The notes beneath the pieces were generated by a model that was not told the DNA's origin, made no database searches, and was given only the letters and a program-made list of their open reading frames with translations. Shown here one piece after another: positions 16,198-23,303 of a DNA stretch of 28,554 bases. The DNA lies in the NCBI GenBank assembly GCA_035493895.1, contig DATJHM010000138.1, positions 1-28,554 of the forward strand, given 5' to 3'. Position numbers and translations under genes: made by a program. The DNA is from DATJHM01 sp035493895. GTDB taxonomy: Bacteria > Chloroflexota > Ktedonobacteria > Ktedonobacterales > Ktedonobacteraceae. Numbering within the stretch: position 1 is the first letter of the stretch; each line of letters opens with the position of its first letter.

Positions 16198-16482
16198 ATG
16201 AGTTCACAACGACCGAAATCACTGGTATCACTGTTATGGGGCATTCTTCGGGTGAGCGCACGCACGCTCTGGGAGAGCAATGTGAATCCGGCTCGCCCAC
16301 TGATGCAACGCCAGCAGGCACTGGCTGTACTGGGACTGCCGCCGACCGCCACTCCTCAGCAAATTAAGCATCGTTATCGGACTCTGGCGAAGCGCTATCA
16401 TCCCGATAGAGGCGGCGATCAGCGTCAGATGCAACGAATCATCGCGGCGTACGAGTTCTTGAAGAAAGAGCAATCTCACTGA
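16198..16482 (+). CDS. Small J-domain (DnaJ-like) protein
   Basis: This 94-residue protein has an N-terminal hydrophobic or amphipathic segment (SLVSLLWGILRVSA, residues 8-21). A C-terminal J-domain spans residues about 38-92: ALAVLGLPPTATPQQIKHRYR, the catalytic HPD triad at 68-70, then AYEFLKK. J-domains stimulate the ATPase of DnaK-type Hsp70. The G/F, zinc and substrate-binding parts of full DnaJ are absent, so it is a class III-type cochaperone, possibly membrane-associated. The ATG at 16198 is preceded by GAGG at 9 nt; an upstream TTG at 16183 is less likely. The 3' end is partly duplicated immediately downstream. Confidence 0.88.
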   Translation: MSSQRPKSLVSLLWGILRVSARTLWESNVNPARPLMQRQQALAVLGLPPTATPQQIKHRYRTLAKRYHPDRGGDQRQMQRIIAAYEFLKKEQSH

Positions 16483-16501
16483 CGCTTCTTTCAATAGGGA
16501 G

Positions 16502-16552
16502 CGGATCATCGCTGCGTACGAGTTCTTGATGGGAGAGCTCGTTTCTTTTTAA
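16502..16552 (+). pseudogene. Duplicated 3' fragment of the J-domain gene
   Basis: Bases 16502-16538 repeat 16435-16471 with five or so differences. They translate, in a different frame from the intact gene, to RIIAAYEFL followed by MGELVSF and a stop codon. One difference is synonymous (GCG to GCT). The offset of 67 nt is not a multiple of three, so the fragment is not part of the present protein. It looks like a remnant of a second J-domain tail or an older tandem duplication. The stop overlaps the end of the convergent zinc-ribbon gene. Confidence 0.7.
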
Positions 16553-17334
16553 TATAATTGTGCGCCACAATTGCCGCAAAAACGCTTACCGGGGCGACAT
16601 CTGTTTCCGCACTGGTCACAGAAAATGGCTCCCGCTGGCGGTACAGGAGGCGCCTGTGGTGGGGCTGGTGGCGGCGGCACCTGATAGGAGGGCTGATTGG
16701 GTGCGGGCTGCGATGATCCCTGGTACGATGGCTGTGGTGCTCGCTGGTATGGTGCTTGTGGGCCTCCCTGGTAGGGTGGCTGTGAGGGCGATTGGGGCGC
16801 TCCCTGATAGGGTGGCTGCGAGGGCCCCTGGGCGGGATCGGGAGCGATGCCGGGCGATTGCGTGGATTGGATTGTGCTTTGAATGCCTTTCGCAGCTTTT
16901 AGCGCGAACCCTCCGAGGGTTGAGGCAATTTTTAAGCCTTTGGCGATATCGTCCATGTCTTTTTGCAGGCGGTTCGTAGGCGGGAGGAGCGTTGAATCGG
17001 AGACCTTGGAAAAAAGATTTGGGCCAACTTGAAGGCGCTCACCGTTGTCTACAATCTGGCCCTGCTCCTGCGCGCCATCATCGAATGTCAGGATAAGCAG
17101 CGCGTTTTGCAGGGTATAAGATCCCTCACGGCGCGACTCCGGGGCAGCATTGGTGACCTGTTGACCACTGACGAGCGATTGGGCAGCATTTGCAGCCCGG
17201 CTTTTACTTTGAAGAGCCAGACTGAAACGCCCATTTGCCTGGAGGATCAGACGATCAACCCGCGATGTAAAGTAATCCAGGCCAATGCCAGAGCTATGGA
17301 CACATTCATATTGGCCGGTAATTGGTTTCATCAT
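16549..17334 (-). CDS. Pro/Gln-rich zinc-ribbon protein
   Basis: This is about 261 residues. The N-terminal 150 residues form a soluble domain of mixed character (TGQYECVHSSGIGLDYF near the start, then GRFSLALQSK and DDGAQEQGQIVDNG). Residues about 165-230 are a repetitive linker built on PYQG/PQ/QPP units, also repeated at DNA level. The last 24 residues are a zinc ribbon with two CxxC knuckles (CDQC and CGNC). The N-domain is not one I recognise. The start at 17334 (ATGATG) follows GAGGGGGG at about 8 nt; an extended frame to 17370 lacks a site. It lies 101 nt downstream of the XRE-TPR regulator on the same strand, so co-transcription is plausible. Confidence 0.78.
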   Translation of the reverse strand: MMKPITGQYECVHSSGIGLDYFTSRVDRLILQANGRFSLALQSKSRAANAAQSLVSGQQVTNAAPESRREGSYTLQNALLILTFDDGAQEQGQIVDNGERLQVGPNLFSKVSDSTLLPPTNRLQKDMDDIAKGLKIASTLGGFALKAAKGIQSTIQSTQSPGIAPDPAQGPSQPPYQGAPQSPSQPPYQGGPQAPYQRAPQPSYQGSSQPAPNQPSYQVPPPPAPPQAPPVPPAGAIFCDQCGNRCRPGKRFCGNCGAQLY

Positions 17335-17435
17335 ATTGCTGCCCCCCTCTCTGTCGGAGATATCAGCCAATGCTCACCTTGCTTTTTGCGACAGTCGGCG
17401 ATGTCACACACGCACTATCTGCCATAGTATAGCAC

Positions 17436-18794
17436 CTAAAGTCGTGCGGTGTCTTCAGATAGCGTGGATGAGTTTTCTACCGAGACCAGATCAGAGAGGA
17501 AGCGAGCCTGCTCAAGCTCTTGCTCGCCGGATTCAATTTTGCCGATCTTCAGGAGATAACGGCCCAGGCGAACATGGGCGCTGATACGTGCGGCAATGCG
17601 CTGCGTCCCGGCCAGTTCCTGCGTGGCGAAGCGAAATGCCTCTTCGGTTTCAGGATTGTACGGATCGATCGCCTCGAGAATGCGTCCGCGCATCAGATAC
17701 GCATCTGCACGTCTCAATATATAACAGCGCTTCCCTGCTTCTAAGGCGAGATTGACATAGTAGAGGGCTTCCTGATAATTTTTGGCCTCGAGTTCGATCC
17801 CGGCCAGGGAGCACGCGGATGCCGAGACGACGTTGGCCGCGTCCTGCTGGTAGCGGCGCTCGATGAGAGAAACGGCCTGGGGCTCACTCAAACTCGAAGA
17901 CCAGATCGAGAGGACCTCTTCAAGATAGGAGCGGACCTTCTCTACCGAGCCAAGCAGGTGCTCAATCTGCGCGATCTGGCAGGTGACCATCGCCACACGC
18001 AACTGGTCGTCGATAGCGCGATACAGAAAGCGTGCATTTTCCGCATGCTCCAGAGCACTGCGCAATTTGAGTATCTTGGTATTCTCATTTTTATTATTGA
18101 TGCTCTGCATGCTATTGGCCTGGGCGAACGTGAGCAGCGCAATACCCCAGTGAGCCTCAGCGACGTAGCCAAAGGGGGTGGTGCTATTCATCATATGCAG
18201 CGTGTGTCGATATTGTTCCAGAGCATCGTCGAGCTGTTGGAGTTCGCGATAGGTGGCGGCGAGATGCAGATGCAGCAGGATCAATTCATGATGCTGTTCC
18301 GTGGGCAAACCTTCGCCTCTGGGCTGTTCGCCGACAGCATACATAAAATCCTGATGCGCTTTGAGAAATTTGCGCATTTCAAAATGGCATTGACCGCGCA
18401 GGGCCGCAATGCGCCAGCGGAGTGAGATAGGCACTTTGGAGAGTTGAAGATCGCAGAGAAGAGCAATGGCTTTATAAAAATCTTTATTTATATAGTAATG
18501 AACCACTTCAGCCCTTAAATCTTCATAAGATTTGTACTGGCGTGATTCAATTTCCGCCTCGCGATGCTGTTGCGCCAGCACCTCCAGATCTTCCAGAGAG
18601 AGGCGTAACCTGGCGGCGAGAAAGCGCAGGCTTTCTTGAGAAGGGTCAATTCTGTTTCGCTCTATTTGTGAGATCAGACTGGTGCTGTAATGACCATTCG
18701 CCACATCCGCTAAAGAGAGTTGCAATTGTTCTCTTGCAGCTCTGATGCGTCCTCCTAATGTATCAGGCGAAACATGTTTAGATGGACGTGGCAT
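17436..18794 (-). CDS. XRE-family regulator with TPR-like C-terminal region
   Basis: This protein has 452 residues. An N-terminal HTH_XRE domain (residues about 13-72: LGGRIRAAREQLQLSLADVA, then STSLISQIERNRIDPS) should bind DNA. The remainder is all-helical with repeated 30-40-residue units of TPR type (for example RGQCHFEMRKFLKAHQDF, LHLAATYRELQQLDDALEQY and ALYYVNLALEAGKRCYIL). This build, with TPRs sensing peptides or partner proteins, is common in large soil bacteria. The ATG at 18794 follows AGGAAGGA at about 12 nt. A strong promoter lies upstream, and ureC starts divergently 308 bp away, so control of ureCG is possible but not shown. Confidence 0.88.
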   Translation of the reverse strand: MPRPSKHVSPDTLGGRIRAAREQLQLSLADVANGHYSTSLISQIERNRIDPSQESLRFLAARLRLSLEDLEVLAQQHREAEIESRQYKSYEDLRAEVVHYYINKDFYKAIALLCDLQLSKVPISLRWRIAALRGQCHFEMRKFLKAHQDFMYAVGEQPRGEGLPTEQHHELILLHLHLAATYRELQQLDDALEQYRHTLHMMNSTTPFGYVAEAHWGIALLTFAQANSMQSINNKNENTKILKLRSALEHAENARFLYRAIDDQLRVAMVTCQIAQIEHLLGSVEKVRSYLEEVLSIWSSSLSEPQAVSLIERRYQQDAANVVSASACSLAGIELEAKNYQEALYYVNLALEAGKRCYILRRADAYLMRGRILEAIDPYNPETEEAFRFATQELAGTQRIAARISAHVRLGRYLLKIGKIESGEQELEQARFLSDLVSVENSSTLSEDTARL

Positions 18795-19102
18795 GAAAGT
18801 ATGCCATCCTTCCTACTAGAACGAAGAAGAAACGGTAAGAAAGTATATAACAATTAGGAGTAATTATAATTGATAGGGAGAAAAAACACAATCCTTACCG
18901 TAATCATGCCATACACGTAAAAAAATTCCAGGTGACCTGAATCGCGACGCCAGGTAGTGGTATACTTAAATCACGAACCCCTCAAAACCAGGGAGAATTT
19001 ATTCCACTGGCACTTCATGAGCAGAAAGAGCGTCTGACCGCTGGTTATTGCATACAGAATAAGCCAGTATGCATTACTTAGGAATTGGAAAGGGCAACAC
19101 CT
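18795..19102. other. Divergent promoter region between the XRE regulator and ureC
   Basis: It contains the leftward XRE promoter (18863-18891). A rightward TATACT (18961-18966) is a candidate -10 for ureCG with no strong -35. A short inverted repeat CAGGT/ACCTG lies near 18931-18941. No ureA or ureB reading frame is present here. Confidence 0.5.
18863..18891 (-). promoter_or_regulatory. Promoter of the XRE-TPR regulator
   Basis: On the minus strand TTGTGT (18886-18891), 17-nt spacer, perfect TATAAT (18863-18868). The predicted leader is about 60 nt. Confidence 0.65.
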
Positions 19103-20827
19103 ATGAGTTTGCGTATCCCTCGTCGGACCTACGCCGATCTTTATGGTCCTACAACCGGTGATCGTATTCGTCTGGCTGATACTGAATTAGTTATAGAAAT
19201 CGAGCGTGATTATACCAGTTATGGCGATGAGATTACGTTTGGTGGAGGCAAAGTCATTCGTGATGGCATGGGGCAGAGCAGCCGCGCAACACGTGAGGGT
19301 CAGCAGGGAACGCTGGATCTGGTCATTACCAATGCAGTGATTATCGATCATTGGGGAATTGTGAAGGGCGACATTGGCGTCAAAGATGGACGCATTGTCA
19401 AAGTGGGCAAGGCAGGCAATCCGGATACGATGGCCGGTGTTGATCCTGAGCTGGTTGTCGGCTCCAGTACCGAAGTCATTGCCGGTGAGAATATGATTGT
19501 GACGGCAGGCGGCATCGATTCCCATATTCACTTTATTTCGCCGCAACAGATCTACGAAGCCTTCTCCAATGGTATTACCACGATGATCGGCGGAGGCACA
19601 GGTCCGGCCACGGGAACGAATGCAACCACCTGCACGCCTGGAGCCTGGAATCTGGCGCGGATGTTGCAGGCGGCTGAGGCATGGCCGATGAACTTTGGCT
19701 TTCTGGGCAAGGGGAATACCGCCACGGAAGCACCTCTCGTTGAACAGATCCTTGCGGGTGCCTGCGGTTTGAAGCTGCATGAGGACTGGGGAACCACACC
19801 AGCGGCCATCGATGTCTGCCTGAAAGTAGCGGACGCCTACGACATCCCCGTTGCCATTCACACAGATACAATCAACGAGGCGGGCTTTGTCGAAGATACA
19901 ATTGCGGCCATTGCCGGACGTACGATCCATACCTATCATACGGAGGGTGCGGGCGGCGGTCATGCGCCGGATATTATTCGCATCGCCTCTTACAGCAATG
20001 TGCTGCCATCCTCGACCAACCCGACACGACCGTATACCGTGAACACCTTAGCAGAGCACTTAGATATGCTTATGGTCTGCCATCATCTCAATCCGCTGGT
20101 GCCCGAGGACGTGGCATTCGCCGAGAGCCGCATTCGCGCCGAGACGATCGCGGCGGAGGATATTCTGCATGATCTGGGCGTCTTTAGCATGATCTCCAGC
20201 GATTCGCAGGCGATGGGACGCGTGGGCGAGGTAGCAACGAGAACGTGGCAGACGGCGCACAAGATGAAAGTACAACGCGGCGCGCTTCCCCAGGATTCCG
20301 CGCGCAATGATAACTATCGCGTGAAGCGCTATATTGCGAAGTACACGATTAATCCAGCGATCACACATGGGCTGGCACAGCATGTTGGCTCGATTGAGGC
20401 AGGGAAGCTGGCAGATCTTGTCATCTGGCGACCGGCCTTCTTTGGCGTCAAACCGGAGATGATCGTCAAGGGCGGCTTTATCAGTTGGAGCACGATGGGA
20501 GATGCGAACGCATCCATTCCTACGCCACAACCGATCCTCTATCGTCCAATGTTTGGCTCCTTTGGGGGGGCAACGGCAGCGACAAGCCTGACCTTTGTTT
20601 CGCAGGCGGCGCTTGCAGAAGAGATACCGGCGAAGCTGGGTCTCCGCAAGACGGCGGTCGCGGTGGAACACTGCCGTACGATTACGAAAGCAAACATGCT
20701 ACACAATGATGCAACCCCCACGATCGAAGTTGATCCCGAAACGTATGAAGTGCGCGCCGATGGTGAGTTGTTGACGTGCGAACCGGCGGAGGTGCTTCCT
20801 ATGGCGCAGCGTTATTTTTTGTTTTAG
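19103..20827 (+). CDS. ureC: Urease catalytic (alpha) subunit UreC
   Basis: This 574-residue protein is full length and closely follows the UreC consensus. Nickel ligands are all present: His141 and His143 (SHIHF), the carbamylated Lys224 (GLKLHEDWG), His253 (AIHTDT), His279 (TYHTEGAGGGHAPD) and Asp367 (SSDSQAMGR). The mobile-flap Cys326 and catalytic His327 (MVCHH) are also present. It hydrolyses urea to ammonia and carbamate in the cytoplasm as part of an (ABC)3 complex. The ATG at 19103 follows GGAAAGGG at about 8 nt; an upstream in-frame GTG/TTG adds six unlikely residues. ureG follows 63 nt later. ureA and ureB, required in known holoenzymes, are absent upstream, where a divergent regulator lies. 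Confidence 0.97.
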   Translation: MSLRIPRRTYADLYGPTTGDRIRLADTELVIEIERDYTSYGDEITFGGGKVIRDGMGQSSRATREGQQGTLDLVITNAVIIDHWGIVKGDIGVKDGRIVKVGKAGNPDTMAGVDPELVVGSSTEVIAGENMIVTAGGIDSHIHFISPQQIYEAFSNGITTMIGGGTGPATGTNATTCTPGAWNLARMLQAAEAWPMNFGFLGKGNTATEAPLVEQILAGACGLKLHEDWGTTPAAIDVCLKVADAYDIPVAIHTDTINEAGFVEDTIAAIAGRTIHTYHTEGAGGGHAPDIIRIASYSNVLPSSTNPTRPYTVNTLAEHLDMLMVCHHLNPLVPEDVAFAESRIRAETIAAEDILHDLGVFSMISSDSQAMGRVGEVATRTWQTAHKMKVQRGALPQDSARNDNYRVKRYIAKYTINPAITHGLAQHVGSIEAGKLADLVIWRPAFFGVKPEMIVKGGFISWSTMGDANASIPTPQPILYRPMFGSFGGATAATSLTFVSQAALAEEIPAKLGLRKTAVAVEHCRTITKANMLHNDATPTIEVDPETYEVRADGELLTCEPAEVLPMAQRYFLF

Positions 20828-20890
20828 GCGGCGTCCCCCGGGCGCAGACCATTGGCGTTAAGAACAGTGAAAGGTACAAAGGGATATCAC

Positions 20891-21628
20891 ATGTCGGGGA
20901 ACCAGTTTACCAATACAACACGAGCCTTCAGAGTGGGTATTGCAGGACCAGTTGGGAGCGGCAAGACTGCGCTGGTCAATTGTTTAAGCAAAGTTCTGTA
21001 TCCACACTATAGTCTTGCGGTGGTTACGAACGACATTTATACACGCGAGGATGCCGAATTTTTGTTGCGCCAGGGAACGCTGCCACAGGAGCGCGTACGT
21101 GGTGTCGAGACCGGTGGCTGCCCACACGCGGCGATTCGCGAGGATGCATCCATGAACCTCGAAGCGATTGCGGATCTGGAAGAGAGCCTGCCGGATCTCA
21201 GTCTGATCTTTGTCGAGAGCGGCGGAGATAATCTGGCAGCGGCCTTCAGTCCCGAGCTGGTTGATGTGTCGATTTATGTGATAGATGTATCGGGGGGCGA
21301 TAAGATTCCGCGCAAGGGAGGGCCGGGCATTATGCGCTCGGACCTGCTGCTCATCAACAAGATCGATCTGGCTCCGTACGTGGGGGCATCGTTGGAGGTG
21401 ATGGAGCGCGATGCGCGGATGCAGCGTGGGGAGCGTCCATTTGTGTTCACAAACCTCAAGGATAACACGGGGCTCGAGACAGTTACCTCATGGCTGGAAG
21501 GGCTGCTGCAACAACCAGCGGAGCAACGCCGCGAGATTCTCGATGCTCATGCTCCCTACATTGGACAGCCCCATAGCCATGATCATGACCACGAACACGA
21601 TCATACGCACGCTCATCACGTGCATTAA
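20891..21628 (+). CDS. ureG: Urease accessory GTPase UreG with C-terminal His-rich tail
   Basis: This 245-residue SIMIBI-class GTPase delivers nickel to urease. It shows the P-loop GPVGSGKT (residues 19-26), the nickel-binding CPH motif (77-79), ESGGDNLAA in switch II (109-117) and the guanine-specificity NKID (156-159). After the normal end near residue 222 comes a tail of alternating His and acidic residues: ten His within residues 228-245. Such tails are usual at the UreE C-terminus or the UreG N-terminus, and are unusual here. The ATG at 20891 follows AAAGGG at 8 nt. It sits 63 nt after ureC, so the two form an operon. No ureE, ureF or ureD is present in the window. Confidence 0.95.
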   Translation: MSGNQFTNTTRAFRVGIAGPVGSGKTALVNCLSKVLYPHYSLAVVTNDIYTREDAEFLLRQGTLPQERVRGVETGGCPHAAIREDASMNLEAIADLEESLPDLSLIFVESGGDNLAAAFSPELVDVSIYVIDVSGGDKIPRKGGPGIMRSDLLLINKIDLAPYVGASLEVMERDARMQRGERPFVFTNLKDNTGLETVTSWLEGLLQQPAEQRREILDAHAPYIGQPHSHDHDHEHDHTHAHHVH

Positions 21629-21660
21629 GATTGCGCGTTCAGAAATATATGATGTTATCC

Positions 21661-21731
21661 GCGCCCGTCTCGGCCTCGCAATCCAAATTGGCCGAGGCTA
21701 CGGGCGTGGAGTAAATGGTGTATTTACTCCA
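21661..21731. terminator. Double hairpin between convergent ureG and AHSA1 gene
   Basis: A GC-rich stem (21662-21675 with 21690-21706, one 3-nt bulge) is followed directly by a perfect 10-bp stem (21707-21716 with 21722-21731, 5-nt loop). The arms of the second end in AAAT/ATTT, offering a short T stretch in each direction. Confidence 0.55.
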
Positions 21732-21744
21732 TGGTTAATGGTAT

Positions 21745-22182
21745 TTACCCTCTCGCAGGGGAAGGGGCTCCAGGCGTGCCTTTGCCCGTCTCCAGGTAGG
21801 CTTGCAGGCTACCCAGGAAATATTCCCAGGTTCCGCGTATCTGTTCGCATGCGGCATCAATCCCGGCAAACCCATCGTGTACGAAGAGTAGCTGCGTCCC
21901 GCCCTGGGTTGGCGTAAGCTGCCAGGAGATGCTGGTTCCGGCCCAGCCTGCATTGTTCTGGTGGGATTTCCAGCTCACTTTTTTCTCGGCATCCAGTTCG
22001 ACGATCTCAAGCGGAAGGACAAAAGCCCCTTCACGAAAGCGAAATTCAGCCAGCGAGCCTACCTCTGGTCTGGTGCTGAGGTCGTTGGTCCACCAGCGTG
22101 CCAGTTCTTCCTGCTGCGTCAGAGCATTGTAGACGCGCTTCGGGTCTGCGGCTATCGTAAGTTCTTTGACAATTGCTGCCAT
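21745..22182 (-). CDS. AHSA1-type SRPBCC protein, ahsa1a
   Basis: This 145-residue START/Bet v1-like protein of the AHSA1 group has IVKELTIAADPKRVYNALT at the N-terminus, ELARWWTNDL, GSLAEFRF and a C-terminal W-YFLGSLQAYLE helix. Such proteins often accompany ArsR regulators; their ligands are mostly unknown. The start at 22182 gives 8-nt spacing to AAAGGG; the ATG at 22188 would be only 2 nt away. The binding site lies inside the right arm, as transcribed, of a perfect 23-bp inverted repeat. The gene has its own promoter with the same operator as arsR, and is probably repressed by that protein. Confidence 0.87.
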   Translation of the reverse strand: MAAIVKELTIAADPKRVYNALTQQEELARWWTNDLSTRPEVGSLAEFRFREGAFVLPLEIVELDAEKKVSWKSHQNNAGWAGTSISWQLTPTQGGTQLLFVHDGFAGIDAACEQIRGTWEYFLGSLQAYLETGKGTPGAPSPARG

Positions 22183-22190
22183 CGTCATTT

Positions 22191-22240
22191 CCCTTTCTCA
22201 CATATACTTAACCCATAGGTTAAGTATATGTGAGAAAGGG
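22191..22240. repeat. Perfect 23-bp inverted repeat with 4-nt loop, containing an operator
   Basis: Arms 22191-22213 and 22218-22240 are perfectly complementary around CATA. The centre, 22208-22223, is TTAAC-N6-GTTAA, matching the arsR promoter site at 23095-23110. Read on the minus strand, the distal arm contains the AAAGGG ribosome binding site of ahsa1a and the other arm lies in the promoter spacer. Confidence 0.95.
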
Positions 22241-22252
22241 ATGAGATGTCAA
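22223..22252 (-). promoter_or_regulatory. Promoter of ahsa1a
   Basis: On the minus strand TTGACA (22247-22252, perfect), 18-nt spacer, TATACT (22223-22228, 5 of 6). The operator starts within the -10 box. Predicted transcription starts near 22216, inside the loop of the inverted repeat. Confidence 0.75.
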
Positions 22253-22306
22253 GACGTTGCTTGAAAAGCTTGCGCTGTCGCCTGTTGTGTGTTGGGGGAG
22301 AGAGCG

Positions 22307-22756
22307 TCAGGAGTCGAGATCGGGGGAGGAGAGAGTTTCTGCGAGCGCATCGAGCAGGGGGGTCCAACCGCCACCAAAGAGAGTACGAAGTTCCGGAGTA
22401 TCCAGCCGTTCATGGGTCAGCACAACTTCCGTCACCGGACCCTGCTCGAGAAAGTCCAGTGTGACGAGCGTATCCCAGCCCTGCGTTGCGCCACCGGACC
22501 AGGTAAAGATCAATTTTTCGGGTGGAGCGATGTGCAGATACGTACCGACGATGGAACCGCCGTTCGCTAAATCGAAACGGAATGATCCGCCAACACGCGC
22601 TTCGAGCTTGCTGACCGTCATACCCATCCCCCTGGGTTTGAACCAGCGCTCCAGCGCCTCTGGCTTGAGCCAGGCGCGAAACACGCGTTGGCGTGGGGCC
22701 GTGAACAGACGTCGTAGCACGAGGGTAGTATGGTCATGAAGTGCTGGAGGAATCAT
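22307..22756 (-). CDS. AHSA1-type SRPBCC protein, ahsa1b
   Basis: This 149-residue AHSA1-family protein has LVLRRLFTAPRQRVFRAWLKPEALERWF, MTVSKLEARVGGSFRFDL, IFTWSGG and VVLTHERLDTPELR, followed by a GGGWTPLLDALAETL helix. All are standard for the family. It starts 23 nt inside the end of the arsR gene behind AGAGGAG, so the two are an operon with coupled translation. The ArsR-AHSA1 pair is a frequent arrangement in actinobacteria and Chloroflexota. It is clearly diverged from ahsa1a. The ligand or activity is not known. Confidence 0.9.
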   Translation of the reverse strand: MIPPALHDHTTLVLRRLFTAPRQRVFRAWLKPEALERWFKPRGMGMTVSKLEARVGGSFRFDLANGGSIVGTYLHIAPPEKLIFTWSGGATQGWDTLVTLDFLEQGPVTEVVLTHERLDTPELRTLFGGGWTPLLDALAETLSSPDLDS

Positions 22757-23102
22757 CAGCGTCTTGCTCCTCTTCTGATGTAGTTAGCAGGTAGGTTTCC
22801 AGTGAGTCGAATTGTGCTTCCCAGAATTGCCGGTACTGTTCAAGCCAGGAGGCGGCTTCTTTCATAGGACGAGCAGCGAGGCGAAAGCGGTGTGTGCGTC
22901 CATCCTTCCGATGCAGAATGAGATCGGCATTTTCCAGCACACGGAGATGCTTGGAGATCGCCGGTACTGAGATCGAAAATGGCCGCGCCAGTTCCGTGCC
23001 AGAAGCCTCACCGTGTGCCAGACGTTCCAAAATGGCCCGGCGTGTGGGGTCAGCGAGCGCCAAAAAGACCGTATTGAGTCGTTCTGCTGAATCGTTAACC
23101 AT
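22734..23102 (-). CDS. ArsR-family transcriptional repressor
   Basis: This 122-residue winged-helix protein starts RLNTVFLALADPTRRAILERL, then has a recognition helix in SISVPAISKHLRVLENADLI and the wing in HRKDGRTHRFRL. It has no cysteine-based metal motif (no CxC/ELCVCDL), so it is not an arsenic-type metal sensor and belongs to the group paired with AHSA1 proteins. The start is the ATG at 23102. A longer frame to 23138 is rejected because its first 12 codons are a perfect promoter (TTGACA-N17-TATAAT). There is no Shine-Dalgarno site and transcription should begin at or next to the ATG, so the mRNA is probably leaderless. Its operator overlaps the start codon, implying autorepression. Confidence 0.9.
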   Translation of the reverse strand: MVNDSAERLNTVFLALADPTRRAILERLAHGEASGTELARPFSISVPAISKHLRVLENADLILHRKDGRTHRFRLAARPMKEAASWLEQYRQFWEAQFDSLETYLLTTSEEEQDADDSSSTS

Positions 23103-23110
23103 AGCGTTAA
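23095..23110. promoter_or_regulatory. ArsR operator at its own promoter
   Basis: TTAAC (23095-23099), 6-bp centre, GTTAA (23106-23110). It has the same arms and spacing as the site at 22208-22223 and lies directly after the -10 box over the start codon. Confidence 0.7.
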
Positions 23111-23138
23111 TTATATGGGGAGCGTAAAGCGTTGTCAA
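23110..23138 (-). promoter_or_regulatory. Consensus promoter of arsR-ahsa1b
   Basis: On the minus strand a perfect TTGACA (23133-23138), exactly 17 nt, and a perfect TATAAT (23110-23115). The ATG at 23102 lies 7 nt after the -10 box, so the transcript should be leaderless. Confidence 0.9.
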
Positions 23139-23237
23139 TGGTCGGCTTCAAGAGGAACAATTTCGGTAGCGGCAGAGAAAGCTTTTGGAGAGATAAAAAC
23201 GAGTGTTTAGGGATAGACAGAATGGCATATGATAACC

Positions 23238-23266
23238 TTGCGTATTTTCTCGACAAACTGTATAGT
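23238..23266 (+). promoter_or_regulatory. Promoter of esterase copy 2
   Basis: TTGCGT (23238-23243), 17-nt spacer, TATAGT (23261-23266), identical in both boxes and spacer to the promoter of copy 1. The leader is about 31 nt, with AAAGGA before the ATG. Confidence 0.7.
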
Positions 23267-23303
23267 CTTTATTGCCATTTTTGTAGGTTGAAAGGAATAG
23301 ACC

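Noticed and set aside
19006..19080. Short open frame before ureC reading LALHEQKERL, reminiscent of the UreA N-terminus
   Set aside because: Only about 25 codons, no standard start codon, and the resemblance is too short to separate from chance. No gamma-subunit core motif (GLKLNYPEA) follows.
19187..19963. Long minus-strand frame opposite ureC
   Set aside because: Shadow of a highly conserved gene; no recognisable protein features.
22191..22240. Perfect inverted repeat as an intrinsic terminator of ahsa1b
   Set aside because: It lies 67 nt past that gene, has no T run in the leftward direction, and coincides with a promoter and operator of ahsa1a, which explains it better.
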